Part shown: positions 8,823 to 17,122 of the stretch, one piece after another | Position numbering within the stretch: position 1 is the first letter of the stretch | How the letters are laid out: every line of letters begins with the position of its first letter | From: JADJOY01 sp016713535 [NCBI: Deltaproteobacteria bacterium] | GTDB taxonomy: Bacteria; JADJOY01 | Length of the DNA: 62,182 nt | Direction of reading: 5' to 3' | Assembly: GCA_016713535.1 (NCBI GenBank) | Contig: JADJOY010000060.1 | Span: 1-62,182, forward strand | Program-made: the position numbers and the translations under genes | The notes under the pieces: model-generated | What the model was told of the DNA's origin: nothing | What the model saw: the letters and a program-made list of their open reading frames with translations, nothing else | Databases searched by the model: none

Positions 8823-10160
8823 TCATCGAGGCTGACGGATCGCGGCGTGGGCTACGGCCAGGCTGTACAACCCGCGCTGCTGGAAGAAGGCGTTGGGCCA
8901 CTGTTGGTGATCGGCACCGCGCCCGCGACCTCGGCCACCCTTGCGGCGGCGGAGGACGCTGCGCAGTCGCATCCGGAGCCATCCATCCAGACGCTCGAAC
9001 GTGTGGCGATGGCTGTGCTTGAAGTACCCAAACCAGCCGATCAGGGTCCGGTTCAGCTCCTCGATGATGACGGCCAGGCTCCGCCCCGACGTGCGGCGCG
9101 TCTTCGCTCGGATCTTGTTCTTGAGCGATCGAAGGCTCTTCTCGCGCGGCCAGCGGCGGCCTTGCTCGAAGTGATAGCCCAGGAAGTCGAAGCCGCCCGG
9201 CGCCGTCGCGTCCACCACCCGGGTCTTCTCGGGGTGCAGTTGCAAGCCGCGTCGTTCGACCTCGCGTCCGAGTAACCGAAGCGCCTCCTGTGCGCGTGCC
9301 TCCGACTGGCACAGGATCACCAGATCGTCGGCGTAGCGCACCAGCGCGAAGCCTGATTCCACCAACACCACGTCCACCGGATGGAGGTAGATGTTCGCCA
9401 GCAGCGGACTGATCACCGCGCCCTGCGGCGTCCCCCGTTCGGGGGTCCAGCTGCGCATCTCCTCCAGAACTCCCTGCTTCAGGAACGCTTCGACGAGCGC
9501 CAGCACCCGTCCGTCGCTCACGGCCCGCTTGACCTCGGTCATCAACTGCCCGTGGTCGATCGTGTCGAAGTAGCTCCGGATGTCCGCATCGACGACCCAC
9601 GTGAAGCCCGCGTCCAAGAGCTGCTGCACCCGCCGCAGCGCATGTCGACAGCCGCGCCCCGGCCGGAACCCGTAGCTCTCGTCCACGAACGTACGTTCCT
9701 CCCAGATCGGCTCGAGCACGTTGCGCAGTGCCGTCTGCACGATCCGGTCGCGAACCGTCGGGATCCCCAGCGGACGTTGCTGGTTCGTTCCCGGCTTCGC
9801 AATCCAGTGTCGTCGTACCGCCTGCGGACGGTACTGGTCCGTGCGCAGCTCCTCGTGGAGCTGCGCCAGGTACCTCTCCGCGTTCCTACCGAACTGCTCC
9901 ACGCTCTGGTGGTCCACTCCCGCCGCACCTCGGTTGGCCTGGACCTTCGCCCACGCCGCCGCGAGGTTTCTCGGGGCGAACACCTTGTCGATCAGGCAGT
10001 ACCACTTGCCTCCTCTCACTCCCGAATGCAGAGCCGCCAGCATGCGCTCCGTCCAGACCGTCGGTTCCGCGTACGGCCTCCTCGGCCTCGTTGCGTCTCC
10101 GCCTTGCTCAGGGCTCACGCCCACTGACGGCGGGTGTCCTTCCTGCGGTTCAGATTGCAC
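8823..10160 (-). CDS. ltrA: Group II intron reverse transcriptase/maturase
   Basis: A 445-residue intron-encoded protein that reverse transcribes and helps splice the host intron. RT motifs in order: GIPTVRDRIVQTALRNVLEP (RT2), YGFRPGRGC, DADIRSYFDTIDH (RT3), GTPQGAVISPLLANIYL (RT4), VRYADDLVILC (RT5, catalytic YADD), LHPEKTRVVD (RT6) and FDFLGYHF (RT7). A group II maturase-like thumb follows (IGWFGYFKHSHRHTFERLDGW). No HNH/endonuclease motif is visible after it, consistent with class C. The GTG start at 10160 is conserved in all three copies. This is the only intact copy in the window. Confidence 0.95.
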   Translation of the reverse strand: MQSEPQEGHPPSVGVSPEQGGDATRPRRPYAEPTVWTERMLAALHSGVRGGKWYCLIDKVFAPRNLAAAWAKVQANRGAAGVDHQSVEQFGRNAERYLAQLHEELRTDQYRPQAVRRHWIAKPGTNQQRPLGIPTVRDRIVQTALRNVLEPIWEERTFVDESYGFRPGRGCRHALRRVQQLLDAGFTWVVDADIRSYFDTIDHGQLMTEVKRAVSDGRVLALVEAFLKQGVLEEMRSWTPERGTPQGAVISPLLANIYLHPVDVVLVESGFALVRYADDLVILCQSEARAQEALRLLGREVERRGLQLHPEKTRVVDATAPGGFDFLGYHFEQGRRWPREKSLRSLKNKIRAKTRRTSGRSLAVIIEELNRTLIGWFGYFKHSHRHTFERLDGWLRMRLRSVLRRRKGGRGRGRGADHQQWPNAFFQQRGLYSLAVAHAAIRQPR

Positions 10161-10611
10161 GCATCCACCTCCCTGGCCCCCTTCGCTCCACGCCCGTTAT
10201 GGCGCTTCGTCGCTACTACGAGGCCTCTGACTCCTGCCGGACCGACTGCCCCGGACATCCCGGCAGGTCTCCCTTCTTCCTGCGCGTGACCTTCTCGCCG
10301 TTCTGCTCCCAACCACGAGCCGTGTGCCCCACCCTCGCTTGCACGCTACCCCTAGCGTGGTGGACCTCGACCCCGTCGATCCGCTGTCGCACGCGACTTG
10401 GATGGAGGGTCGTTTGGGCTTCGCCATTCCCCTGCAGGCTCACCGCCCCACGGATGCCGAATCGGATTCGCTTGCGCTGCGGACCGGCGATTCACCTCCC
10501 GTTGCTCTCCACCCTGCCTCGCGGCAACGCGGTTACGTTCGGTTACGGACCGGAGAGCGTCTGTCCGGTGGGGACTTGCACCCCACGAGTCACGCGCCAT
10601 TGAAGGCGCAC

Positions 10612-10788
10612 AGGGGCGCGCGCCGCGCGCCCGGCGATACGACGGGCCGTCCGCCTCGACGTGGCGGCCGTTCCCGGTACGCCCGAGGCCGGGAGGGCCC
10701 GCCTCCGGCGGGCCGGGGATCCGCGGGCGGGGACAGGCCCCGCCCCTACGGTTCGGGAACGGTGGAGGGGCGCGCGCGCCGCGCCGCG
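10612..10788. repeat. Composite hairpin repeat, right 155-bp unit
   Basis: The right unit is 10612-10766, 152 of 155 identical to 8575-8729. Without the intron the two would stand in direct tandem joined at CCCCT/CC. A further GC palindrome begins at 10767 and runs to the stop of the PilT-like gene. Confidence 0.85.
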
Positions 10789-12000
10789 CTACTCGAAGCT
10801 GAGCGCGCGCTCGAAGTCGCCGGGGCGGCTCGACGCCGCCTTGGCGGTCTCCAGATCCACCACGCCGGTCCTGTAGAGCTCGGTCAAGTGCTGGTCGAAC
10901 GTGTGCGTGTTCAGCCGATCGCCGCCCTGCTCGATCACGTCGGTGATCTCGCCGGTGCGCGCCGGGTCACGGATGCACTCCTGGAGCGTCGCCGACGCGA
11001 ACATGGCCTCGCACGCGAGCGCCATGCCTTCGCCGTCCTTGCGCGGCAGCAGGCGCTGCGCGATCACCGCCTTCAGGTTCTCGGCGAGGCGGTAGCGCAC
11101 CGCCGCCTGCTCGGCTTGCCCGAACACGCCGAGCAGCCGGCCGATCGTCTTGGCGGTGTCGGTGGTGTGGATCGTCGCGAGCACCAGGTGACCCGTCTCC
11201 GCCGCGCGCAGCGCGGTGTCGATGGTGTCGAGGTCGCGCACCTCGCCCACCAGGATCACGTCCGGGTCCTGGCGCAGCGCCGCGCGCAGCGCGGAGTTGA
11301 ACGAGCGCGTGTCCTTCCCCACCTCGCGCTGCGTGACCGAGCTCATGAGCGGCTTGTGCACGAACTCGACCGGGTCCTCGATGGTGACGATGTGCGCGTG
11401 CCGGGTGCGGTTGATCTCGTGGATGATCGAGGCGAGCGTCGTCGACTTGCCGCACCCGGCCACGCCCGCGACCAGCACCAGCCCGCGGTGGAGCGTGGCG
11501 ACCTGGCGGATCGAGCGCGGCAGCTCGAGCGACTCGAAGCTCGGGATCTCGCTCGGCACGATGCGCAGCACCACCGCCATCGTCCCCATCTGCCAGAAGA
11601 TGCTGGCGCGGAAGCGCGCCGCGCCCTCGAGCTCGAAGCACGTCTCGACCTCGTCGAGGAGCGCGTCGGGGTTGTGATGGGTGCGCCGCAACAGGAAGCG
11701 CACCACCCACTCGACGTCCTCGGCGCTGAGCTTCGGGATCGGCGTCTCGCGCAGCTCGTCGAGGATGCGCAACAGCGGCGGCGAGCCGACCTTGAAGTGG
11801 ATGTCGCGCGCTCGGTACTTGAGCCCGGCCGAGAGGATGCCGCGGAACTTGCGCTCGTCCATGCCCGACGCGATGGGCGTCGGGCGCGCGCTGGCGATCG
11901 GCACCGGCGTGGGCGCCAGGGTCTCGGCGCGCTGGCCGCCAGCGGCGGGACGCGGGCGAGAGCGGGCATCTTCGATCAACGTGGCGCCTTCGGGAGTCAT
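10789..12000 (-). CDS. pilT: PilT/PilU-type twitching motility ATPase
   Basis: A hexameric ATPase of 403 residues expected to power type IV pilus retraction at the inner-membrane base. After a roughly 45-residue Pro/Ala-rich N-terminal extension, the PilT core starts at MDERKFRGILSAGL with RDIHFKVG (normally SDLHxxxG). Walker A is GVAGCGKSTT near residue 180, the Asp box is TIEDPVEFVH, Walker B is VILVGEVRDLDT, and the His box ETGHLVLATIHT follows. The Walker A cysteine and missing Pro-Thr are unusual (typical GPTGSGKSTT). AAGGAG lies 5 nt before ATG 12000. No other pilus gene is nearby. Confidence 0.9.
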   Translation of the reverse strand: MTPEGATLIEDARSRPRPAAGGQRAETLAPTPVPIASARPTPIASGMDERKFRGILSAGLKYRARDIHFKVGSPPLLRILDELRETPIPKLSAEDVEWVVRFLLRRTHHNPDALLDEVETCFELEGAARFRASIFWQMGTMAVVLRIVPSEIPSFESLELPRSIRQVATLHRGLVLVAGVAGCGKSTTLASIIHEINRTRHAHIVTIEDPVEFVHKPLMSSVTQREVGKDTRSFNSALRAALRQDPDVILVGEVRDLDTIDTALRAAETGHLVLATIHTTDTAKTIGRLLGVFGQAEQAAVRYRLAENLKAVIAQRLLPRKDGEGMALACEAMFASATLQECIRDPARTGEITDVIEQGGDRLNTHTFDQHLTELYRTGVVDLETAKAASSRPGDFERALSFE

Positions 12001-12447
12001 CGGTGCTCCTTTCGATCGTCAGGGGATTGACCCGCCCGAGGGCCGTGCGCGGGCGGCAGAGCCGGTCGACGACCCCTTCGGGGCCGCCTGCCCGCTGCCC
12101 AAGGCTGCCGAAAACCGCTGTGATCGCACCGAGCTAGCGGTCTCGTGGGTCAACGTCGCATCCATGCGTTGAGGGTCCGGGGAGCTCCGAGCTCCCCACG
12201 TGCCGCCTGGGCGGACTTCAAGTCGCGTGCCGCGCGCGGCTCTTGCCCCGGGCCGCCCTCTCGGCGCCCACTCCACTCTGGAGCCCGGCCGCCCGCCTCC
12301 GTGTCCCGACCGCTTCGTCGTCGGGGGCGCTCCGGCCCGCCGGCGGACTCGGCAGTCCGTCGAGGGCCGAAGATCCCGAGTACGCCCGCAGCTGCCGACG
12401 ATCGGCGGCCGAAGTCAAAAGCTTCGTGAAGAATGCGGGCGAAGGCC
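12001..12447. other. Gene-free interval
   Basis: No convincing frame on either strand. It contains the Shine-Dalgarno of the PilT-like gene at its left end, a GC hairpin near 12028-12052 and the palindromic word GGGAGCTCCGAGCTCCC near 12180. Nothing here resembles a tRNA or a P1 repeat. Confidence 0.5.
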
Positions 12448-13035
12448 CTACCCAGCCGATCGAGGCTGACCGAAGCGCGCGACCAGCTCGTCCCACGCTC
12501 GCACGCGCTCGTCGTCCTCACCCATCATCTCGACGATCCATCGGCGCACGTACTCGCAGTCGAAACTGTCCTGAGTGACAGCCACCAGCCGCTCCAGGTC
12601 GACGACGTCCTTGCCCCTGAAGAAGAGCAGCTTGAAGATCGCGACCGCCTCGGCCGAGAGGAACCAGCCCGACCAGCCCGCGGCATCGGATACCCGGATC
12701 CGCGTCGCCTCGGCTTCGCGCGAAAAGGGGATGCTCGGCAGGAACACGTCGATCCGCATGCCGTCCCATCTCCCGACGAACATGCCCTCGCGCCGCGTCT
12801 GGTCGACCGCCTTGGGGCGGTCGATCTCGATGCCGAGCGAGGCGAGGGCGTCGAACACCTCCTCGAGGCGCTCCTCCGTCGCGAACACGTTGACGTCGAC
12901 ATCGATCGTGCCGCGGGGCACACCCGCTACCGCCAGGGCGAGCGCGCCGCCGATCGCATAGGGCAGCCCCACCCTCTCGAGCGCATCGGCAATGCGCTGT
13001 GCCGCCTCCGCGGCGCCGCGCTCAGGGACGCTCAT
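12448..13035 (-). CDS. Nucleotidyltransferase (AbiEii/MNT-like), possible toxin
   Basis: A 195-residue minimal nucleotidyltransferase. The N-terminal half carries the fold motif: the GG of YAIGGALALAVAGVPRGT, then DVDVNVF with the metal-binding Asp pair, and a third acidic strand MRIDVFLPS. The C-terminal half contains LERLVAVTQDSFDCEYVRRW and EDDERVRAWDEL, as in proteins annotated AbiEii/AbiGii. The gene overlaps the small upstream gene by about 14 bp on the same strand, as in toxin-antitoxin pairs. A toxin role is inferred from that layout only. GTG 13038 is an alternative start. Confidence 0.75.
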   Translation of the reverse strand: MSVPERGAAEAAQRIADALERVGLPYAIGGALALAVAGVPRGTIDVDVNVFATEERLEEVFDALASLGIEIDRPKAVDQTRREGMFVGRWDGMRIDVFLPSIPFSREAEATRIRVSDAAGWSGWFLSAEAVAIFKLLFFRGKDVVDLERLVAVTQDSFDCEYVRRWIVEMMGEDDERVRAWDELVARFGQPRSAG

Positions 13036-13276
13036 CACCCCAGCCGGCTCGGGCTCGGAGGCGGGCGAGAGCCTCCTGCGAAGAACGCGGCAGCGGATCG
13101 ACTCGGTCGAGGATGCGGCGTGGGTCGCGGGCGACGGAGAGCGCCCAGAGCGCGTCCCGCGAGCACGCCCGCGCCAGGCGCCACCGCTGGGTGCGGTCCA
13201 GGTCGCGCCACTCGGCGACCTCCGCGCGTACCGACTCGGCGTTGGAGGTCACCCATCCGGGGAGCCGATCGAGCAT
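13022..13276 (-). CDS. Small partner of the nucleotidyltransferase (putative antitoxin)
   Basis: An 84-residue protein from ATG 13276, rich in Arg, Trp and Asp (for example AEWRDLDRTQRWRLA and RVDPLPRSSQEALARLRARA). Nothing matches a family I can name. It precedes and overlaps the nucleotidyltransferase gene, so the two are translationally linked and the small protein is the natural candidate for a neutralising partner. The frame stays open upstream to 13849, but that part is antisense to the MgtC-like gene and is not real. Confidence 0.6.
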   Translation of the reverse strand: MLDRLPGWVTSNAESVRAEVAEWRDLDRTQRWRLARACSRDALWALSVARDPRRILDRVDPLPRSSQEALARLRARAGWGDERP

Positions 13277-13336
13277 CGCCCCGAGCTTAGCAGGCTGCTG
13301 AGTTACTCGCGGATGCGAGTTTTTCAGCGGCCTGCC

Positions 13337-13400
13337 GATGTTTCCTCGGGGAACGCGCGAAGCGCGCGGGTTCCAGCCCCCCGCCCCGCCGCCGCTGGCC
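13337..13400 (+). repeat. Multi-hairpin element E, partial copy (E4)
   Basis: Starts GATGTTTCCTCGGGG, then an inner CGCGCG-aag-CGCGCG stem, then GGGTTCCAG and CCCCCCGCCCCG, matching the 5' half of element E at 29655-29779 (minus), 33020-33123 (minus) and 47587-47706 (plus). The 3' half is missing. A separate long stem CAGGCTGCTGA / TTCAGCGGCCTG lies just before it (13291-13334). Confidence 0.65.
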
Positions 13401-13417
13401 TCAGGTAGGATCGAACC

Positions 13418-14704
13418 ATGGACGCATACGAGCCCTTCCTGTCGCTCGCCGTGGCGTGCGCCGTCGGGCTCCTGATCGGGCTCGAGCGCGAGCAATCGCA
13501 CCCCGCGAGCAGCGACGACCGCCGCTTCTTCTTCGGCGGCTCGCGCACCTTCCCGCTCTTCGCCCTCGCGGGCGCCATCTCGGCGCTGCTCGCGCGCTCG
13601 CTCGGGCCGTCGATCGTGCTGGTGCCGTTCCTCGCGATCATGGCGCTCCTGCTCACCGTTCACGTGAGCAGCCTGCGCGCCGGCGCCGACGTCGGCCTCA
13701 CCTCGGAGGTCGCGGCGCTCGTCACGTTCCTCCTCGGCGCGCTCGCGACCTCGCGAGGGGTGATCGAGCCCACCGGACAGCGCCTCGTGGTGGTGTCGGC
13801 GGTGGCGGTGGTGATGACGCTGGTGCTGTCGCTCAAGCCGGTGCTGCACTCGCTGGTCCAGCAGGCCACCAAGGACGACGTCTACGCGACCCTCAAGTTC
13901 CTGCTCGTGGCGGTGGTGGTGCTGCCGCTCATGCCGGATCGAACGCTCGGGCCGTTCGACGTCCTCAACCCGTACAAGATCGGCTGGATGATCGTGCTGA
14001 TCGCGGGCGTGAGCTTCGTGGGCTACGTCGCGATCCGCGTGCTCGGCCCCGGGCGCGGGCTCGGCCTCACCGGGCTCGTCGGCGGGCTGGTGTCGTCCAC
14101 GGTGGTCACGCTCGCCGCGTCGGGGCGCGCGCGCCGCGACCCCTCGATCGTGAAGCCCGCGGCGCTCGCCGTGGTGCTCGCGTCGAGCGTCATGTACGTG
14201 CGCGTCCTGATCCTGGTGGCCGTGATCGAGCGCTCGCTGGTGCGGCCGCTGCTACCGCCGCTGCTCGCCATGACCGCCGCCGGCGCGCTCGTCGCCGCGG
14301 TGCTGTTGCGGCCGAGCCGCGAGGGCGGCCCCACCCACGCCAACGTGTCCTTCGCCAACCCGTTCGAGCTCAGCCAGGCCGTCAAGTTCGCGGCGCTCTT
14401 CACCGCCGTGCTGATGGGCGTGAAGTTCGCGAGCCAGAACCTCGGCTCGAGCGGGATCTACGTGACCAGCGCCATCGCCGGCGCCCCCGACGTCGACGCC
14501 ATCGCGCTCTCGATGGCCAACCTCGTCAAGACCGGCCTCGACGTCCACGTCGCCGCCAACGCCATCTGGATCGCCGTCGCCTCCAACACGGTGGCGAAGG
14601 GCCTCATGGCCATCATCCTCGGCGGCTGGGCCTTCGGGCGGGTGGTCGCGGCCGGCTTCGGCGCGATGCTCGCGGCGAGCCTGGTGGGGTTGGTGGTGCC
14701 GTAG
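13418..14704 (+). CDS. MgtC/SapB and DUF4010 family membrane protein
   Basis: A 428-residue polytopic inner-membrane protein with about 12 spans. The N-terminal third has the MgtC/SapB look: LAVACAVGLLIGLEREQ, then SRTFPLFALAGAISALL. The C-terminal part is the DUF4010 region, with GLTGLVGGLVSSTVVTLAAS and an Asn/Ala-rich last segment (ANLVKTGLDVHVAANAIWIA). Members are thought to be ion- or stress-related transport proteins, but the substrate is unknown. ATG 13418 is the first in frame; the upstream neighbour is divergent. Confidence 0.85.
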   Translation: MDAYEPFLSLAVACAVGLLIGLEREQSHPASSDDRRFFFGGSRTFPLFALAGAISALLARSLGPSIVLVPFLAIMALLLTVHVSSLRAGADVGLTSEVAALVTFLLGALATSRGVIEPTGQRLVVVSAVAVVMTLVLSLKPVLHSLVQQATKDDVYATLKFLLVAVVVLPLMPDRTLGPFDVLNPYKIGWMIVLIAGVSFVGYVAIRVLGPGRGLGLTGLVGGLVSSTVVTLAASGRARRDPSIVKPAALAVVLASSVMYVRVLILVAVIERSLVRPLLPPLLAMTAAGALVAAVLLRPSREGGPTHANVSFANPFELSQAVKFAALFTAVLMGVKFASQNLGSSGIYVTSAIAGAPDVDAIALSMANLVKTGLDVHVAANAIWIAVASNTVAKGLMAIILGGWAFGRVVAAGFGAMLAASLVGLVVP

Positions 14705-14870
14705 GGGGCAGCGCTCGCCGAGCGCGGTCTCCGTCCGTCGGTTCCGACCACACGCCGCGCCCACTCAGTCACGCCTTCAAGCTCATACGATCAACGCGAG
14801 GCGAACGTTCGAGCTGAGCGGCCCGCGTAGGCAAGGCGCCTTGCCGGAGCCGGTCCGCTCGAGCGAAGGC

Positions 14871-15362
14871 TCAGCCGTCACTTCGCGGCAGTTCATACGC
14901 CCTCTCTGTGCACGGCTCGCCTCTGAACACGACTTGGCGGCTCTCGACGAACCCGAAGCCAACGCGCTCGAGCAGCTTGATGCTGGGCCGATTTCGCTCG
15001 TCGGTGATAGCCACGACACGCGCGACGCTGGTAGCCGCGAACAGCAGTTGGGACGGCTCGAGCGTGAAACCGACTTCGCCACAAGTACCGTCTTCGGAAA
15101 GACACAAGCCGATGTCTCCGACGAGCTCGTCTGACTCTGGCTTGGCGATTCCGAGTTGCACCCACTGCCGCGGCGTGAAGAGAGGTGCGCGATGCATCTC
15201 GTCGAGGAACGCATGCGCTTCGGCATCGGACATCGGCGACCAACCCTGATAGCGGCCGAGCTCCGGGAGTGAGCGATACGCCTGGAACGCAGCGCGATCG
15301 CGTGAGTGCAAGCGGCGGAGCCGACCGCCAAGGAACTCGCGTGGCAGCAGCGTTTCGTGCAT
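14871..15362 (-). pseudogene. GNAT acetyltransferase lacking the acetyl-CoA motif
   Basis: 163 codons of a RimJ-like N-acetyltransferase. The N-terminal part (RLRRLHSRDRAAFQAY ... GDIGLCLSEDGTCGEVGFTLEPSQ) and C-terminal part (VARVVAITDERNRPSIKLLE then RVGFGFVE) are normal. The segment between them, which should hold motif A (Q/RxxGxG/A, the pyrophosphate-binding loop), is absent: EPSQ joins straight to LLFAATS. About 20-25 residues are deleted in frame. Without this loop it should not bind acetyl-CoA, hence the pseudogene call. It follows the zinc-ribbon gene by 17 nt. Lower GC than flanking core genes suggests acquired DNA. Confidence 0.7.
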
Positions 15363-15379
15363 GACGGCGAACGCAGAGC

Positions 15380-15844
15380 TCAGCAGCGGCGCGAAGCGCG
15401 GGCAGGTGCAGCGCCGAGTTCGGCTCGGATTGAGGATGTGACCTCCATCTCGCGCAAGGCAAGCCGCTTCTTGGCACTCGCGAGGAGCCGTCTCCAGTCG
15501 TCCCTGATCGAATCCGCCGTCTGCCCATACGAGCCAGCCCAGTCCTCGGCAAGCCCGGCGCCGGTCCCTGTGGGCGAGAGCCGATCCTCCAGGTCCAAAA
15601 CCAACTCGCGTAAGTAGAGAACGCGACTCTCTTCAAATGACCGGCCCGTGAAGGCCTCGAGCCTGTCAAGGACGTCATCGTCCCTGCGCGTATCCTCAGT
15701 TAGGTGGTGCTTGAGCTCCACTGAGCAACCCGCACAGATCGGTTGACCAACGACGAGTGGACTATCGTCGAAGACGGGATCCGCGTGACCTGGACAAAGG
15801 GGGCAACGGTACCCGTCGGGAACTGAAACGCGCGGTCTGGTCAT
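15380..15844 (-). CDS. Small protein with N-terminal CxxC zinc ribbon
   Basis: A 154-residue protein of unknown function. Residues 14-40 hold two CxxC pairs (CPLCPGHADPVFD ... PICAGCSVEL), a likely zinc knuckle. The rest is helical and charged (DDDVLDRLEAFTGRSFEES, RELVLDLEDRL, RRLLASAKKRLALREME). It lies 17 nt upstream of the GNAT remnant on the same strand and belongs to the low-GC accessory block. Confidence 0.6.
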   Translation of the reverse strand: MTRPRVSVPDGYRCPLCPGHADPVFDDSPLVVGQPICAGCSVELKHHLTEDTRRDDDVLDRLEAFTGRSFEESRVLYLRELVLDLEDRLSPTGTGAGLAEDWAGSYGQTADSIRDDWRRLLASAKKRLALREMEVTSSIRAELGAAPARASRRC

Positions 15845-15934
15845 GGTCTGAGCCGAACGCAGAAGTCAGCAGCGGCCACGGACTACCACGGGAGCCGCAC
15901 CCGAGCCCATCCCGGGTGCCGGCTGCTGCAGCGT

Positions 15935-16735
15935 CTAGTTCGCCTTGGTTGCGGGCGGCTCCTCCTCCGGCGGCACCTGCGATTTTGGGATGCCGTACTT
16001 CTCGCGCACTCGCTCCACGAGGTCGGCGAAGTAGTGGATCGCGGTTGCGACAAGCCTGGCGAACTGCGCATGGGTGATCCGAACCTTCTGTCCTGGCCTG
16101 AGCTCAAGCCAAGGGCAGCGGCTAACAAGCCTTCGGTCGGCGATCGATCCGCAGTGGACAATGACATGGCGGAGCTGCTGAAACTCAAGAACATTTCGTC
16201 GTACATCCTCCGAAACTGACCCTGAAAACCCCAAGGCGGCGAATACGACCTCGAAAGCCCCGACACCGAGCCGCTGGTCCGCACGTGAGGTGCGCTGCAG
16301 CTCACCGATAACGGTACGCATTCTGTCGGACTGGTCGAGTTGCTCGAACTCTGCAAGGCCAATCTTGATCTTGGCGACGGCCTCCCGGCTTCGAATCGTT
16401 GAATCGTGTTCAAGTATTCCCACGGCCAGATCTTCAATCGCAGCCTCGAGCGAGCCCCAGACACCGGCGAGGGTATGCGCATGCAGTAACGGGAAGCCCG
16501 CCTGCACCTCACGGCGCGCGAGGCTTGCCCTTGCTCTCGTTTGTGCGAGAGATCGTTCGGAATCAGCCGCAACAGAGGCCGGGCCCTCGATTACCGCCAG
16601 GTTGTGCACGGCCTCCGCTAGCGGCACCGCGTGTTCGATGCTTCGTATGCCGTCAATGCAGAGGTGGAGTACCTCGTTCGTTTCGTCCAAGTACTCGCGA
16701 AATCGAGTTACCGCCTCCGATGACCAATGAGCCAT
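15935..16735 (-). CDS. HEPN-like protein (putative RNase of defence/TA type)
   Basis: A 266-residue all-helical protein. The key segment is VLEFQQLRHVIVHCGSIADRRL, in which RHVIVH fits the HEPN RNase motif R-x4-6-H after a helix, as in RiboL-PSP-HEPN proteins. Around it are LLHAHTLAGVWGSLEAAIED and EQLDQSDRMRTVIGELQRT. HEPN proteins often cleave RNA in toxin-antitoxin or anti-phage systems; that role here is inference from motif and from the accessory setting beside an IS. No partner gene is adjacent. The start ATG 16735 lies just outside the IS91-type element. Confidence 0.55.
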   Translation of the reverse strand: MAHWSSEAVTRFREYLDETNEVLHLCIDGIRSIEHAVPLAEAVHNLAVIEGPASVAADSERSLAQTRARASLARREVQAGFPLLHAHTLAGVWGSLEAAIEDLAVGILEHDSTIRSREAVAKIKIGLAEFEQLDQSDRMRTVIGELQRTSRADQRLGVGAFEVVFAALGFSGSVSEDVRRNVLEFQQLRHVIVHCGSIADRRLVSRCPWLELRPGQKVRITHAQFARLVATAIHYFADLVERVREKYGIPKSQVPPEEEPPATKAN

Positions 16736-16769
16736 GGTTAACTGGTTCCCCCGGGTTGGCGAACGAAGA

Positions 16770-16850
16770 GGATTCTATCCAGAGTGCTCGGGCCGAGGTC
16801 GGGGGCAGTCGGGGCCGGACGTCCGCCCCGAGCGGTCTGGATAGGATTCC
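16770..16850. repeat. Long imperfect hairpin at the left side of the IS91-type element
   Basis: The outer arms are GGATTCTATCCAGA at 16770 and TCTGGATAGGATTCC ending at 16850, with one extra base. They continue inward to GCTCGGG / CCCGAGC, giving arms of about 24 nt around a 30-nt GC loop. HUH transposases recognise such terminal hairpins, so this may be oriIS. The remaining sequence to 17122 has no gene. Confidence 0.6.
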
Positions 16851-17122
16851 GTTGGACTAGACCGCGGTGGGACGGTTTAGGCGTCTTTCCCTATGGGGAT
16901 TCTTAGGGAGGACGAGGTCGCGGTCAAGAGCCTGGGGCACGCCGTCCGCACCGAGATGGAGCGGGTGGGGCGGTTCGCCGTCGGGGCGCGGGCCGCGAGT
17001 GGGCCCGAGAGCGGGCGTCAGGTCGTGCGCCGGTCGGAGCGAGGCCATGGCGGTCCGTGGATGAGCCGAGACTGCGGTGGAAGGGGCGGGTCGATCCGGG
17101 GTCCGGGTGCGGTGCGGCGGGG

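Larger units (their letters stand above)
8729..10611 (-). mobile_element. Complete group II intron (copy 2), IIC-like
   Basis: Minus-strand intron of about 1,883 nt from GTGCGCC at 10611 to CCCCTAT at 8729. It encodes an intact maturase and has domain V at 8771-8803, with domain VI between domain V and the 3' end. The 5' exon ends in the P1 hairpin plus CCCCT and the 3' exon starts CC, restoring the uninterrupted CCCCTCC found at empty sites. Insertion directly 3' of a stem-loop is the known habit of bacterial class C introns; the class call is inferred from this and from the short structure. Confidence 0.9.
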
